This document shows positions 1-9,231 of a DNA stretch of 64,000 nucleotides, piece after piece. Numbering within the stretch: the stretch's first letter is position 1; the number at the start of each line of letters is the position of its first letter. The stretch is taken from contig JANOKS010000173.1 in assembly GCA_031419455.1 (NCBI GenBank), positions 1 to 64,000 on the forward strand. The letters run 5' to 3'. The notes beneath the pieces are model-generated. The model did not search any database, was not told where the DNA came from, and worked only from the letters and a program-made list of their open reading frames with translations. This DNA is from UBA7672 sp031419455. Its GTDB lineage: Bacteria > Pseudomonadota > Alphaproteobacteria > Caulobacterales > Hyphomonadaceae. Made by a program: the position numbers and the translations under genes.

Positions 1-3
1 GAA

Positions 4-81
4 TGGTCGGAGCGGCGGGATTCGAACCCACGACCCCTAGTCCCCCAGACTAGTGCGCTAACCGGGCTGCGCCACGCTCCG
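4..81 (-). tRNA. tRNA-Pro (anticodon GGG)
   Basis: On the minus strand the sequence folds as a complete tRNA. The 7-bp acceptor stem pairs CGGAGCG with CGCTCCG. The anticodon loop is CTGGGGG, giving anticodon GGG for proline. The T arm has the usual GGTTCGAATCC form, and the 3' CCA is encoded at positions 4-6. Confidence 0.95.
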
Positions 82-163
82 CCAATTCAGGAGCGCCCTT
101 ATAGGCGCCTCACCCGGTAAGGGCAACCAGCCTTGAACGCCCGAATTTGCGATGCTTTTGGCG

Positions 164-2518
164 TCAATCCTCACTCCCGGGCGGTCGCACTCCTGCTGGG
201 CGGAGCTGTGGCCCGAGCGTCTTCACGACATACTTGGCGATGGCGTCGATCTGCGGATTGGTCAGGGCGGCCGCAAGCGACGGCATCTCGCCTTGGCCCT
301 GCGCAATCACGCGGGCGATGTTGGGATAGTCGGTGCGGTTGCCAAGCGGCGGCGCGTTGCCGCCCGGAATTCCCGCGCCATTTGGCCCATGGCAGATCGC
401 GCATGCCTGGTCGAACATCGTCTTGCCGATCGCCAGCTCCTTCGGCGTCGCTGACACCGCAAGAGCAGCAGCGCGGGTTGATGGCGGGGCCGCAGCAAGC
501 GGAACGCCGGCGGCAGGCGCCGCACCAGTCTCGCTTGCGCCGTCCAGCGTCAGAGCGACCATCTCGGCGGGAGCGCCGCGTTTCGAGACGGCGATCACGA
601 CATACTGGCGACCATTCAGCACGTAAGTCATCGGCGCGCCGGTGACGAGAGTGGGCATCTCTGCCTCCCACACCACCTTGCCATCGTGCTTGTCGTAGGC
701 GCGGAACATCGGCCCGCCTGAGCCGCCGCCGATATTGCCGGACTCGCCGAGGAACAGCAGCTCCTTCGTGAGCAGCGGCGCCGGGCGCACATCGAACTTG
801 CCCATCGCCTTGAAGTCGAGATTGAGCCCCTTCAGCGCCGGGTGATTTTTCACCGAGTCATCCGCCTCGCCGATCGGGATGCGCCATTTATGGCGGCCGG
901 TATTCATGTCGGTCGCGACGACGATGGAGTAGGGCGGCTTCATGATGGGCAGGCCCTGCGGACCCGGGATGGGCGCGCCACCGCCGCCGCCGTAGTAGTG
1001 CATGTTGGTGGTCTTGGGATCGCCCTTGCGAAGGCCCGCAAACTGCGGTTTGAGGCGCATCGGCGTGTACATCATGCCGGTATCGGGATCCCACGCGGCG
1101 CCGTTCCAGTTCGGCCCGCCGCCGGTGCCGGGGAACAGCCACGTGCCCTTGTTGGTCGGCGTGATCTCCGTGGGCGCGGTGTAGAGTTCGCCCTTGGTGT
1201 ACTCGGAAGCGAGCCGCTTTCCCTCTTCTCGAAGCGCAGGCGTGAAATCGATCAGGTCGTCCTCGCTATAGCCGAGGCGAAGGAAGGGTTCGGGCAGGGT
1301 CGGGAAGGGTTGCGTCGGCGATGCGCGCTCGCCCGGGATGGGGGATTTCGGAACCTGGCGCTGCTCGATCGGCCAGACCGGTTCGCCGGTCTTGCGGTCG
1401 AACACGAACGTCAGCCCCTGCTTGGTAAGGACTGTCACCGCCTTGATGACTTTGCCGTCCTTTTTCACGTCGTGCAGGATCGGCGCGGCGGGCAGGTCAT
1501 AGTCCCACAGGCCGTGCTTCACGATCTGGTAGTACCAGACCAGCTTGCCCGTCTTGGTGTCGAGACAGACGATGGCCTCGCCGAACAGACCGTCGCCGGG
1601 ACGCTGGCCGCCATAGAACTCGTTGGTCGGTGTTTCGTGCGGGATGTAGAGATAGCCCGTCTCCGGGTCCGCGCTCATCATCGCCCAGGCGCCACCGGCG
1701 CCAGTGTAGAGGTTGCTGTCTTCGAGCCATGTCTCGGCGCCGACCTGGCCTGGCTGGGCGATGGGATTGAAGCGCCAGACTTCCTTGCCGGTGCGGACGT
1801 CGTAACCGCGGATATAGCCCGGAGCACTTTCCTTGTTGCGCCCACCCGCGACGATGACCTGCGCGACGACAATGTCGCCGACCACCAGCGCAGGCGAGAC
1901 CGAACTCACATCCGTGACCGGCGTGCCTTCGATCACGCCTTCACGCAGGTTGATCGTTCCGGCCTTGCCAAAGCTGGTTGCGGCCTTGCCGGTTTTCGCA
2001 TCGACTGCGATCAGGCGGCCGTCGGAGGAGTTGTGAAACAGGCGCTTGTCGACGCCGTCGGTCCAGTAGGCCAGCGAGCGCGCCGCCAGCGATGCGCCGC
2101 GTCCGCCGATATCTGCGGGCTGGGGTTCGTAAGTCCAGAGCGTCTTGCCGGTGCCGGCATCGATCGCCGCCATGCCGTGATTGACCCACGGCATGTAAAG
2201 CACGCCATCGTCGAGCAGTGGGGTAGACTTGAAGTTGGACGATGACGCGTCGCCCGACGCGTCCGCCGTCCAGCGCCACGCGACCTTCAGGCGGTTAACC
2301 GTCTCGCGGTTGATCTGGCTGAGCGGCGCATAGCGGGTCTGGCCGGCATCGCCACCCCAATAGATCCACTCGGTCGCATCATAGGCCAACCTGCTCGAAC
2401 CGTCGGCTGTCGATGTCCCGCCCATCGTTCCGGCGGGGAGGGCGCAGGCGTAGGCCAGAACCATGGCGAGGACGGACGCGACGGCCCCGCCCGCAAGCTT
2501 GCGGTTGATCATGGACAT
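164..2518 (-). CDS. PQQ-dependent quinoprotein dehydrogenase with C-terminal cytochrome c domain
   Basis: 784 residues. The N terminus is a hydrophobic export signal (about residues 8-27), so the enzyme should be periplasmic. The body has the repeated Trp-rich blades of a quinoprotein beta-propeller, starting with the WGGDAGQTRYAPL motif. A CAICH haem-binding motif near residue 706 marks a C-terminal cytochrome c domain that would pass electrons to the respiratory chain. The layout resembles membrane-type glucose and polyol dehydrogenases fused to cytochrome c. The substrate (sugar or alcohol) cannot be told from sequence. No PQQ biosynthesis genes are in the window. The gene is monocistronic and divergent from the GH16 gene. 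Confidence 0.88.
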   Translation of the reverse strand: MSMINRKLAGGAVASVLAMVLAYACALPAGTMGGTSTADGSSRLAYDATEWIYWGGDAGQTRYAPLSQINRETVNRLKVAWRWTADASGDASSSNFKSTPLLDDGVLYMPWVNHGMAAIDAGTGKTLWTYEPQPADIGGRGASLAARSLAYWTDGVDKRLFHNSSDGRLIAVDAKTGKAATSFGKAGTINLREGVIEGTPVTDVSSVSPALVVGDIVVAQVIVAGGRNKESAPGYIRGYDVRTGKEVWRFNPIAQPGQVGAETWLEDSNLYTGAGGAWAMMSADPETGYLYIPHETPTNEFYGGQRPGDGLFGEAIVCLDTKTGKLVWYYQIVKHGLWDYDLPAAPILHDVKKDGKVIKAVTVLTKQGLTFVFDRKTGEPVWPIEQRQVPKSPIPGERASPTQPFPTLPEPFLRLGYSEDDLIDFTPALREEGKRLASEYTKGELYTAPTEITPTNKGTWLFPGTGGGPNWNGAAWDPDTGMMYTPMRLKPQFAGLRKGDPKTTNMHYYGGGGGAPIPGPQGLPIMKPPYSIVVATDMNTGRHKWRIPIGEADDSVKNHPALKGLNLDFKAMGKFDVRPAPLLTKELLFLGESGNIGGGSGGPMFRAYDKHDGKVVWEAEMPTLVTGAPMTYVLNGRQYVVIAVSKRGAPAEMVALTLDGASETGAAPAAGVPLAAAPPSTRAAALAVSATPKELAIGKTMFDQACAICHGPNGAGIPGGNAPPLGNRTDYPNIARVIAQGQGEMPSLAAALTNPQIDAIAKYVVKTLGPQLRPAGVRPPGSED

Positions 2519-2710
2519 GCACTCCTCCCGACGGGCTCGCTGCGTGGCGTCGCCCTCATGTAGGCGCGAGCTTTAACGACCGGGCAGCCTTGCACAATCC
2601 ACGGGGGTTAGCCGTTTCGTCACAAGCGCGTTCACGGACGGGCGCGGCGCCGTTCCTGCTTGGCTGTCTACACCTTGCGCCTTGGTCCGGCGCGGTCAGG
2701 TATTGGGACG

Positions 2711-3532
2711 ATGGCCTTGGGGCGGGCATTGGCCGCAGCGTTTGCTGTGGGCCTCACGCTGGTGGGTGTTTCCGGTCAGTCGGAGGCGCCGGGACAGACT
2801 GCGAAACCCGTGAACACAGGCCGTCCGGCGCAAGGCGCGTTCATCGTCGATCTGAGCAAGGGGCATGACAAGGATAACCAGCTGCTGGCCGACTGGGACA
2901 TTGACGCCGACTGGCTCGGTGTTTCGTATCGCGACGAGAATGTGGGATTCGGCCGGCACGGCATGAGCCTGGTCGCGAGGCGCGAGACGACCCCGGTGTC
3001 GACCCATTCAAGCGCCGAATTCCAGTATGTCGGGTTTTATGGGTATGGCCGGTATGAAGCGGTCATGCGCGCCTCAGACGCCAAGGGCGTCGTCACCGCA
3101 TTTTTCGTCTACAGCGGCGAGGACATGGGCGACCCTCATGACGAAATCGACGTCGAGATCGTCGGCAGGAATTCCGCCAAGATTCATGTCAATACTTTTG
3201 GCCACGGCAAGGGATCGGCGCTGGATATCGACCTGGGCTTTGACTCGTCGAAAGGCGAACACCTCTACGCGTTCGAGTGGCTGCCCGACTCGATCACCTG
3301 GTATGTGGATGGCGTGCAGGTTCACAGATTCACATCAAGCGACGTGCAGATTCCCACCACAACGGGGCGCGTGATGGCCAGCCTTTGGGCGGCAAACCGT
3401 ACATCAGTGGATTGGGTTGGCGAGACAGACTTCACCACCGCGGCTGCTTTCTTCCGCTGCATCTCGCATGTGCCGATCGGGCGAACCGGACGCCAGTGCA
3501 GCGACAGCTTCGCAGCGGAGAGACAGCTCTAG
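2711..3532 (+). CDS. Secreted glycoside hydrolase family 16 (beta-glucanase-like)
   Basis: 273 residues from the ATG at 2711, which gives a clean signal peptide (MALGRALAAAFAVGL...). A longer TTG start at 2660 would spoil it. The catalytic GH16 signature DEIDVEIVG is present, with Glu nucleophile, Asp and Glu acid/base spaced E-x-D-x-E as in lichenases and ExoK-type glucanases. The family hydrolyses internal beta-1,3 or beta-1,4 links in polysaccharides outside the cytoplasm. The two minus-strand neighbours (glycosyltransferase, O-antigen ligase-like) suggest trimming of a self-made surface polysaccharide, but degradation of external glucan is equally possible. Its stop codon shares the palindrome CTAG with the stop of the convergent glycosyltransferase. 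Confidence 0.82.
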   Translation: MALGRALAAAFAVGLTLVGVSGQSEAPGQTAKPVNTGRPAQGAFIVDLSKGHDKDNQLLADWDIDADWLGVSYRDENVGFGRHGMSLVARRETTPVSTHSSAEFQYVGFYGYGRYEAVMRASDAKGVVTAFFVYSGEDMGDPHDEIDVEIVGRNSAKIHVNTFGHGKGSALDIDLGFDSSKGEHLYAFEWLPDSITWYVDGVQVHRFTSSDVQIPTTTGRVMASLWAANRTSVDWVGETDFTTAAAFFRCISHVPIGRTGRQCSDSFAAERQL

Positions 3533-4491
3533 GACGCAGGCCCGCGGCGCAGCTTGCTGCTCGCGACTTTTGCGAACGTCCCGAGCGTATAGGCGCTGGA
3601 CTCGAGATCCGAGGCGAGGAGGCGCAGTAATTCGCCGACGCGGCGGGACTTCAGCGCTTCGGTTGCGGCGACCAGCTGGTCGACATGGCGGAGCGTGCGG
3701 CCGCGGCGGGCCAGCGCCTGCTGCTGACCGGCGTTGAGCGCAGCGCCATGGCGGCGGAAGAAGCGGGCTTCAGCATCCAGCCAGGCGCGGGTGTGTTCGG
3801 GCTTCAGGCGATGGGATGTCGATCCAGCGGATCGCGTGTAGCGATAGCCAGCCTCAGGCATGTAGAGCATCCGTGCGCCCTGCGCGAGAAGTTCGGCCAC
3901 AAGATAGTAGTCTTCGCTGTTGCGCAGCGCCGGATCGTAGGAAGTGTGGAAGCGGTCCAGCGTCGCCCGGCGGATCAGCGGCTTCAGGTAGCCGAGGCAG
4001 TCGCCGCCCTTCATGGGCTGGTTGAAGGCGGCCCAGGTGGCGAAGTCGATACTGCGGCTCATCGAGAACGCAGGCGACTTCAGGAACAGGCCGGATGCCA
4101 ACAGGCGGCCACGCGCGTCAACCTCCTTCATGTTGTCCACAACGATGTCAGCGGCCCGCCGTTCGGCCTGCGTGACCAGGCGTGACAGCCTGTCCGGCTC
4201 GATTTCGTCGTCGGCGTCGAGGATGGCGACAAAATTGCCCGAAGCGCGAGCAATTGCGCGATTGCGGGCGACGGACGGGCCGCTATTTGTGGAGAGCCGC
4301 TCTACGATCACGCGAGGATCACGCGCCGCAAGCTGCTTGAGTACGGCAAACGTGCGATCAGGCGAGGCGTCATCAACGACGATGACCTCGACAGTCACGC
4401 CGCGGCTCAGCAGCGCCGAGCGAACGGCGCGCTCGACAAAGTCCGCAGCTTTCCAAGCGGCGATGATGACGCTGACATCGGGCCGGGTCAT
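3529..4491 (-). CDS. Family 2 glycosyltransferase
   Basis: 320 residues from the ATG at 4491, where the GT-A fold begins directly (VSVIIAAWK). An upstream in-frame extension lacks family features and overlaps the previous gene heavily. The nucleotide-binding VVDDAS motif is at residues 38-43 and the metal-binding DAD at 92-94. These are typical of inverting GT2 enzymes that transfer a sugar from a nucleotide-sugar donor to a growing glycan on the cytoplasmic face of the inner membrane. The start overlaps the stop of the upstream O-antigen ligase-like gene by four bases (ATGA), so the two are translationally coupled and probably act in the same surface polysaccharide pathway. Confidence 0.85.
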   Translation of the reverse strand: MTRPDVSVIIAAWKAADFVERAVRSALLSRGVTVEVIVVDDASPDRTFAVLKQLAARDPRVIVERLSTNSGPSVARNRAIARASGNFVAILDADDEIEPDRLSRLVTQAERRAADIVVDNMKEVDARGRLLASGLFLKSPAFSMSRSIDFATWAAFNQPMKGGDCLGYLKPLIRRATLDRFHTSYDPALRNSEDYYLVAELLAQGARMLYMPEAGYRYTRSAGSTSHRLKPEHTRAWLDAEARFFRRHGAALNAGQQQALARRGRTLRHVDQLVAATEALKSRRVGELLRLLASDLESSAYTLGTFAKVASSKLRRGPAS

Positions 4492-5765
4492 GTCGCTGCT
4501 CGTGATGCGGTGGCCTTGTCGCGCCGGATGGCGCCCATGAACAGCAGTGTCGCAGTGGCGGAGAATTCCAGCGCCAGGTCGATCTCGGTGGTGGACCGGA
4601 CGATCACCATCGCCGCCAGGATGAGGAAGGCCGCATTGATGGTGTTCTGGTTCTTCAGCCAGTTTATCCCCGGCCGCCACAGCGCCCATCCGGCGAGGAA
4701 AACCGTCGCCCAGTAGCCCGGATATCCAAACGCCACCCCGTTCTCGAGATAGGAATTGTGGAACGAGAACTTCACGTAGTGGTCGTAGTGGAAGAACTTG
4801 ATGATCGAGTTGGCCGCGCCGTACTCCGACCGCCAGAACCCGTCAGCCCCGCGACCAAGCCACGGGTTCTCCGCCATCTCGCGCTGGGCAGTTTCCCAGA
4901 GATAGGTGCGGCCCGTGAGGGTCGAGTCCTTTCCGAGCGCATTGAGCACGCTGGCCTGCGCATCGAACTGCATGAAGCCGAACAGGACAAGCGCGAGGAC
5001 GATCGCGAGGACCGCGCCCAGCAGCACCAGCAGGAAGCGCATGTGGCGAATGCGGCTCGCCGGTTGCCAGAGAAAGGCATGACCGAGCAAGGCGCCCGTG
5101 GCGCCAATTACCATGATGGTCGTGGTGCCGGATTTCGCCAGAAAGATGAGCGCAAGCGCAAGCGGCGCGATGCCCATCGCCGCAAGCCTGAACCAGCGCC
5201 ATGATCCCTTGTCGAGCATGATTGCAAGCGCGCTGACGTAGAGGATGAACATGTTCATGGCGAGAAAGTTCTTCTGCCCGAAAATGCCCGTCCATGCGCC
5301 GTCGATGATCTGCGGCGTGCGAAGCGTCATCAGCGCCGCGATCGTCTCGACGCCCATGAAGACCAGAAGAATGCTGCGACCAGACACGCGCGTTGCTGCG
5401 TAGATGGCGACGATGGAGGTCAGCCCAAAGAGGAGACCCTTGCGGATTGCATCGCTTGCTGACGGCGCCCACAGCGCGGAGACGATGCAGAACAGTGGGA
5501 TCAGCAAGGTCGGCCATGCCCTTGCGACCGACGGCATGGTCTGGCGGGCGAACATGATCATGCTGCCGACGAAATAAGCGGCGGCGAGATAGCGAAGCGG
5601 CTGCATCCAGTCGAGCTGCAGCGTGGTGGAGGCCACCCAGACGAACAGGACGAGGAGATCCAGCTTGCCGAAATAGTTCAGCAGAGAACGCGCGCGGGCG
5701 CGCCAGACCGGTAGAGGCCGGGCGGACGGTGCCGGTATCGCTGCGATGCCGAGGCTGAAGCCCAT
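4488..5765 (-). CDS. O-antigen ligase / polysaccharide polymerase-like membrane protein
   Basis: 425 residues with many hydrophobic helices and a larger periplasmic loop in the second half containing WETAQREMAENPWLGRG. Such a loop with conserved Arg and His is typical of the Wzy/WaaL/O-antigen ligase superfamily. Members join oligosaccharide units from undecaprenyl carriers, either to lipid A core or into a longer polymer. The gene is first in a two-gene unit with the GT2 gene. No complete polysaccharide locus (flippase, priming transferase) is visible nearby, so the polymer is unknown. Confidence 0.78.
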   Translation of the reverse strand: MGFSLGIAAIPAPSARPLPVWRARARSLLNYFGKLDLLVLFVWVASTTLQLDWMQPLRYLAAAYFVGSMIMFARQTMPSVARAWPTLLIPLFCIVSALWAPSASDAIRKGLLFGLTSIVAIYAATRVSGRSILLVFMGVETIAALMTLRTPQIIDGAWTGIFGQKNFLAMNMFILYVSALAIMLDKGSWRWFRLAAMGIAPLALALIFLAKSGTTTIMVIGATGALLGHAFLWQPASRIRHMRFLLVLLGAVLAIVLALVLFGFMQFDAQASVLNALGKDSTLTGRTYLWETAQREMAENPWLGRGADGFWRSEYGAANSIIKFFHYDHYVKFSFHNSYLENGVAFGYPGYWATVFLAGWALWRPGINWLKNQNTINAAFLILAAMVIVRSTTEIDLALEFSATATLLFMGAIRRDKATASRAAT

Positions 5766-5994
5766 TGATAACCGATCCCGCGGTTCAGGCCTGCGCCCGG
5801 CGTCGCGGGATCACGGGACGGAGCTGGCCTTGGGGCTCAGTCAGCAATCGGCGTACCAGAAAGAGAGAAGATGCAGGCCGTGTCGCGCCGTGGGCGAACA
5901 GCCGGCATTAACCCTGTCAGCGCCTGATTTCGGCGGGGATGGCGACTTGGCGGCGCGGTATGGTTTATGACGAGACAGTGCAGCAGGAGATGCC

Positions 5995-6819
5995 ATGTCC
6001 CAGATCAGGGTTGCTTGCGTCCAGATGCGGTCCGGAACGGACGTGGCGGAAAACATCCGCGCGGCCGATGCGCTGATCCGTGAGGCTGCTCGCGATGGCG
6101 CAGACCTGATCGCGACGCCCGAGATGACGACGCTGCTTGACCGGAAGCAGGGGTCAGCGTGGGAGAAATCGACGGACGAAGCATCCGATCCGGGCCTCGC
6201 GCATTTCCGGGCGCTGGCGAAGGAGCTTGGGAAGACGCTGCTGATCGGCTCGCTGGCGATCCGGGCCGAGGCCGGCAAGTGCGCCAATCGCAGCTTCCTG
6301 ATCATGCCGGATGGCGAGGTGGCTGCGCGCTATGACAAGATCCACATGTTCGACGTGCAGCTGAACGCCGGCAACATCTATCGCGAATCCGATAGCTATG
6401 AGGCTGGCGGGACGGCCGTGGTCGCTGATCTCTCGATGGTCAAGCTCGGCATGACGGTCTGCTACGATGTGAGGTTTCCGGAGCTGTTCCGGCAACTTGC
6501 GATGGCGGGCGCGCAGATCATCGCCGTGCCAGCCGCGTTCACGCGCATCACCGGCGAGGCGCACTGGCACATCCTGTTGCGCGCGCGGGCGATCGAGACC
6601 GGATGCTTCGTTATCGCGCCGGCGCAGGCGGGCAAGCACCAGGATGGCCGCGAGACCTATGGCCATTCGCTAATCATCGATCCATGGGGCGAAATCCTCG
6701 CGGAAGGCGGTACGGAGCCGGGGGTGATTTCAGCGACGCTTGACCTTGCGAAGATCGACGAGGTGCGCGGGAAAATTCCATCGCTCCGCCATGTGCGGCC
6801 ATTCCGCGAACCCGCATGA
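5995..6819 (+). CDS. Carbon-nitrogen hydrolase (nitrilase superfamily, Nit-type amidase)
   Basis: 274 residues. The catalytic triad of the superfamily is visible: Glu43 (TPEMTT), Lys115 (YDKIHMFD) and Cys156 (TVCYDVRFPELFR). Length and motifs match the Nit1/Nit2 branch, which hydrolyses deaminated glutathione or omega-amides such as alpha-ketoglutaramate. This suggests a cytoplasmic metabolite-repair role. The neighbouring ModE-like gene lies 64 bp downstream on the same strand, so they may be cotranscribed. Assignment to the branch is from family resemblance; the exact substrate is inferred. Confidence 0.88.
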   Translation: MSQIRVACVQMRSGTDVAENIRAADALIREAARDGADLIATPEMTTLLDRKQGSAWEKSTDEASDPGLAHFRALAKELGKTLLIGSLAIRAEAGKCANRSFLIMPDGEVAARYDKIHMFDVQLNAGNIYRESDSYEAGGTAVVADLSMVKLGMTVCYDVRFPELFRQLAMAGAQIIAVPAAFTRITGEAHWHILLRARAIETGCFVIAPAQAGKHQDGRETYGHSLIIDPWGEILAEGGTEPGVISATLDLAKIDEVRGKIPSLRHVRPFREPA

Positions 6820-6883
6820 GCGGGCAGAAATCGCTTGCGCTTCTGGCTGCGTCCGCTTCGATGGCTGCACAACGGAGACCGGC

Positions 6884-7225
6884 ATGGCATCGATCAGGAT
6901 CACGGCGCGGCTGATCGCGAAGGGCGAGCGAGCGTTCGGCCCGGGCAAGGCTGATCTGCTTGAGCGCATCGCGGCGGAGGGCTCGATCTCGAAGGCGGCC
7001 AAGTCGATGGAGATGAGCTATTCGCGGGCGTGGCAACTGGTTGATGCGATGAACCAGTCCTTCCGGCAGCCGCTGGTCGAATCCACGGCAGGCGGACGGA
7101 AGGGCGGCGGCGCCGTTCTGACCCGCACGGGCGAAGACGTGCTTGCCCTGTTTCGCCGCATGGAAGGCAAGCTGGAAGCCGAAGCGGATGGATTTTTCGC
7201 CGAGTTCGAGAAGCGTTTGAAATAG
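6884..7225 (+). CDS. ModE-like winged-helix transcriptional regulator (DNA-binding domain only)
   Basis: 113 residues from the ATG at 6884, preceded by a GGAG ribosome site; the longer open frame upstream runs back into the nitrilase gene. The motif GSISKAAKSMEMSYSRAW is the ModE/LysR-type helix-turn-helix. Full ModE carries C-terminal TOBE domains that bind molybdate, and this protein stops after the DNA-binding part. It belongs to the short LysR-like winged-helix group often linked to molybdenum genes. XdhC and MobA-like genes occur some 36 kb away in the same window, but a regulatory link is only a guess. Confidence 0.82.
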   Translation: MASIRITARLIAKGERAFGPGKADLLERIAAEGSISKAAKSMEMSYSRAWQLVDAMNQSFRQPLVESTAGGRKGGGAVLTRTGEDVLALFRRMEGKLEAEADGFFAEFEKRLK

Positions 7226-7280
7226 CACGCTTGCGCCGTCGCGCGCGGCACACCATTGAGTCTTGAGAACCGGAGGGGCG

Positions 7281-9119
7281 ATGGCGACCGAAGCTGGCGG
7301 AATGGATATCGGGCATGCCGTCGCCCTGCTGGCGGCGGGCGTGATCGCCGTGCCGATCTTCCGGAAGCTCGGACTCGGGGCGGTGCTGGGATATCTGGCA
7401 GCGGGCGTGGCCGTGGGGCCGTTCGGGTTCAGGCTGTTCGAGGAATCCGAAGCAATCATCCATGTCGCCGAGCTTGGCGTGGTGATGTTCCTGTTCCTGA
7501 TCGGACTCGAAATGCGCCCGGCCAAGCTGTGGGCGATGCGGCGGGACATTTTCGGGCTGGGCGTCGTGCAGGTGCTGGCGTGCGGCGCGCTGCTGTCGGG
7601 CGTCGGGATTGCGTATGGCCTGCCCGCGGAAGCGGCCGTGATCGGGGCGATGGGGTTCGTGCTGTCCTCGACCGCAGTGATCATGAAGATGATGGACGAT
7701 CGCGGCGAGACGGCTTTGCCCAGCGGGCAGCGCTCGGTTGCGATCCTGTTGCTCGAAGACCTCGCGATCATTCCGCTGCTTGCGATGGTCGCCTTGCTGG
7801 CGACCCTGTCGCCGACGGCGGCTGCGGTCGAGGCGACGCAGCCATGGTGGCAGGCGGGTTTGATCGCGGTCGGCGCGGTGGCTGTGGTGTTCGCGGCGGG
7901 CAAATGGCTGATCAACCCGATCTTCAGCGTGCTGGCCGCTTCGGGCGCGCGCGAGGTGATGACGGCGGCGGCATTGCTGGTCGTGCTGGGCGCTGCGGTG
8001 TTCATGGACTGGGCGGGACTGTCGATGGGCATGGGCGCGTTCCTTGCCGGCGTGCTGCTGTCGGAGTCGACGTTCCGGCACCAGCTCGAAGCCGACGTCG
8101 AACCGTTCCGGGGCATATTGCTCGGGCTGTTCTTTCTCGGCGTCGGCATGTCGCTCGATCTGCTGCTGGTGTGGAACCAGTGGCCGTTGATCATCGGCGG
8201 CGTGCTGGTGTTCATGGCTGTCAAGTCGATCGGCATCTACACAGTCGCGCGAATCTTCAGGGCCAAGCATCGCGAGGCGTTGCGGCGTGCCGTGCTGTTT
8301 GCGCAAGGCGGCGAGTTTGCGTTCGTGCTTTACTCCGAGGCCCTGCGCGCAGGCGTGCTCGAAGGCGAGATCACGGCAAGCATGACGGCCATCGTCATCC
8401 TGTCGATGGCGCTGACACCGCTGGCGGTGATCCTGCTGGAGCGGCTGCTGCCGGCCGAGAAGGAATCGATGGACGGTATCGAGACGGCGAGCGACCTGCA
8501 TGGCCGGGTGCTGTTCGTCGGCTTCGGCAGGTTTGCGCAGCTAGTGTCGCAGCCCTTGCTGGCCAAGGGCATGGACGTGTCGATCATCGAGATCGATGTG
8601 GAAATGATCCGGGCCGCAGGGCAGTTCGGCTTCAAGGTCTATTATGGCGACGGCACGCGGCTGGACGTGCTTCGCGCGTCGGGCGCGGAGCGGGCGGAGG
8701 CGATACTCGTCTGCGTCGACAAGCAGGAATCGGCCGACAAGATCGTGGAGCTGGTGAAGTCCGAGTTTCCGCACGCCAAGCTCTATGTGCGCGCCTTCGA
8801 TCGCGGGCATGCATTGCGGTTGATCAATGCCGGCGTCGACTACCAGCTGCGCGAAGTGCTGGAGTCGGCGTTCGTGTTCGGGCGGAAGGTGCTGGTCGAT
8901 CTCGGCGTCGACGAAGACGAGGCGGACGAGATCCTGCGCGATGTGCGCCAGCGCGACGAGCAACGGCTCGAGATGCAGATGGCCGGAGGCCTGCGCGCCG
9001 GGCTGTCGCTGATGCGCGGCAATGTGGCGACCACGCAGCCGGCGCCGCTGATCGTGCCACGGCGCGAAGGCGAAGCGCTGAACAAGGAAGCCGCCGAGGC
9101 GATCGGCGAGCGCGACTAG
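7281..9119 (+). CDS. CPA2-family K+/H+ antiporter (KefB/KefC type) with TrkA-N domain
   Basis: 612 residues from the ATG at 7281, which has a GGAGG site just upstream; a TTG at 7263 is less likely. Residues 1 to about 385 form a 12-13 helix sodium/proton-exchanger domain. A Rossmann TrkA-N/RCK domain begins near residue 410 (VLFVGFGRFAQ) and would bind NAD(H) or a nucleotide to gate transport. The family exchanges K+ for H+ across the inner membrane, and Kef proteins are gated by glutathione adducts. No KefF/KefG ancillary protein is adjacent, so glutathione gating is unproven. Confidence 0.88.
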   Translation: MATEAGGMDIGHAVALLAAGVIAVPIFRKLGLGAVLGYLAAGVAVGPFGFRLFEESEAIIHVAELGVVMFLFLIGLEMRPAKLWAMRRDIFGLGVVQVLACGALLSGVGIAYGLPAEAAVIGAMGFVLSSTAVIMKMMDDRGETALPSGQRSVAILLLEDLAIIPLLAMVALLATLSPTAAAVEATQPWWQAGLIAVGAVAVVFAAGKWLINPIFSVLAASGAREVMTAAALLVVLGAAVFMDWAGLSMGMGAFLAGVLLSESTFRHQLEADVEPFRGILLGLFFLGVGMSLDLLLVWNQWPLIIGGVLVFMAVKSIGIYTVARIFRAKHREALRRAVLFAQGGEFAFVLYSEALRAGVLEGEITASMTAIVILSMALTPLAVILLERLLPAEKESMDGIETASDLHGRVLFVGFGRFAQLVSQPLLAKGMDVSIIEIDVEMIRAAGQFGFKVYYGDGTRLDVLRASGAERAEAILVCVDKQESADKIVELVKSEFPHAKLYVRAFDRGHALRLINAGVDYQLREVLESAFVFGRKVLVDLGVDEDEADEILRDVRQRDEQRLEMQMAGGLRAGLSLMRGNVATTQPAPLIVPRREGEALNKEAAEAIGERD

Positions 9120-9174
9120 GCGCGGGGGCGCGCACCGTGTTCGTATCAACACGCATGCGGATGCTGTGCCGAGA

Positions 9175-9192
9175 GCCGGGCGGGAGCCCGGC
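9175..9192. terminator. Short GC hairpin between convergent genes
   Basis: GCCGGGC and GCCCGGC form a 7-bp stem around a GGGA loop, in the 112-bp gap between the antiporter and the convergent DUF262 gene. There is no U-tract, so it is a weak terminator candidate. Confidence 0.3.
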
Positions 9193-9231
9193 GTTCCGCA
9201 AGGATGGGCCGGCCGCTTCGGGACGGTTGCT

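Noticed and set aside
842..2245. 467-residue open frame antisense to the PQQ dehydrogenase
   Set aside because: Its composition is that of a GC-rich shadow frame and the opposite strand encodes a well conserved enzyme.
6674..8501. Two long overlapping minus-strand open frames over the nitrilase end and antiporter
   Set aside because: Low-complexity Ser/Pro/Arg-rich or His/Arg-rich translations, fully antisense to the conserved KefB/C-type gene.
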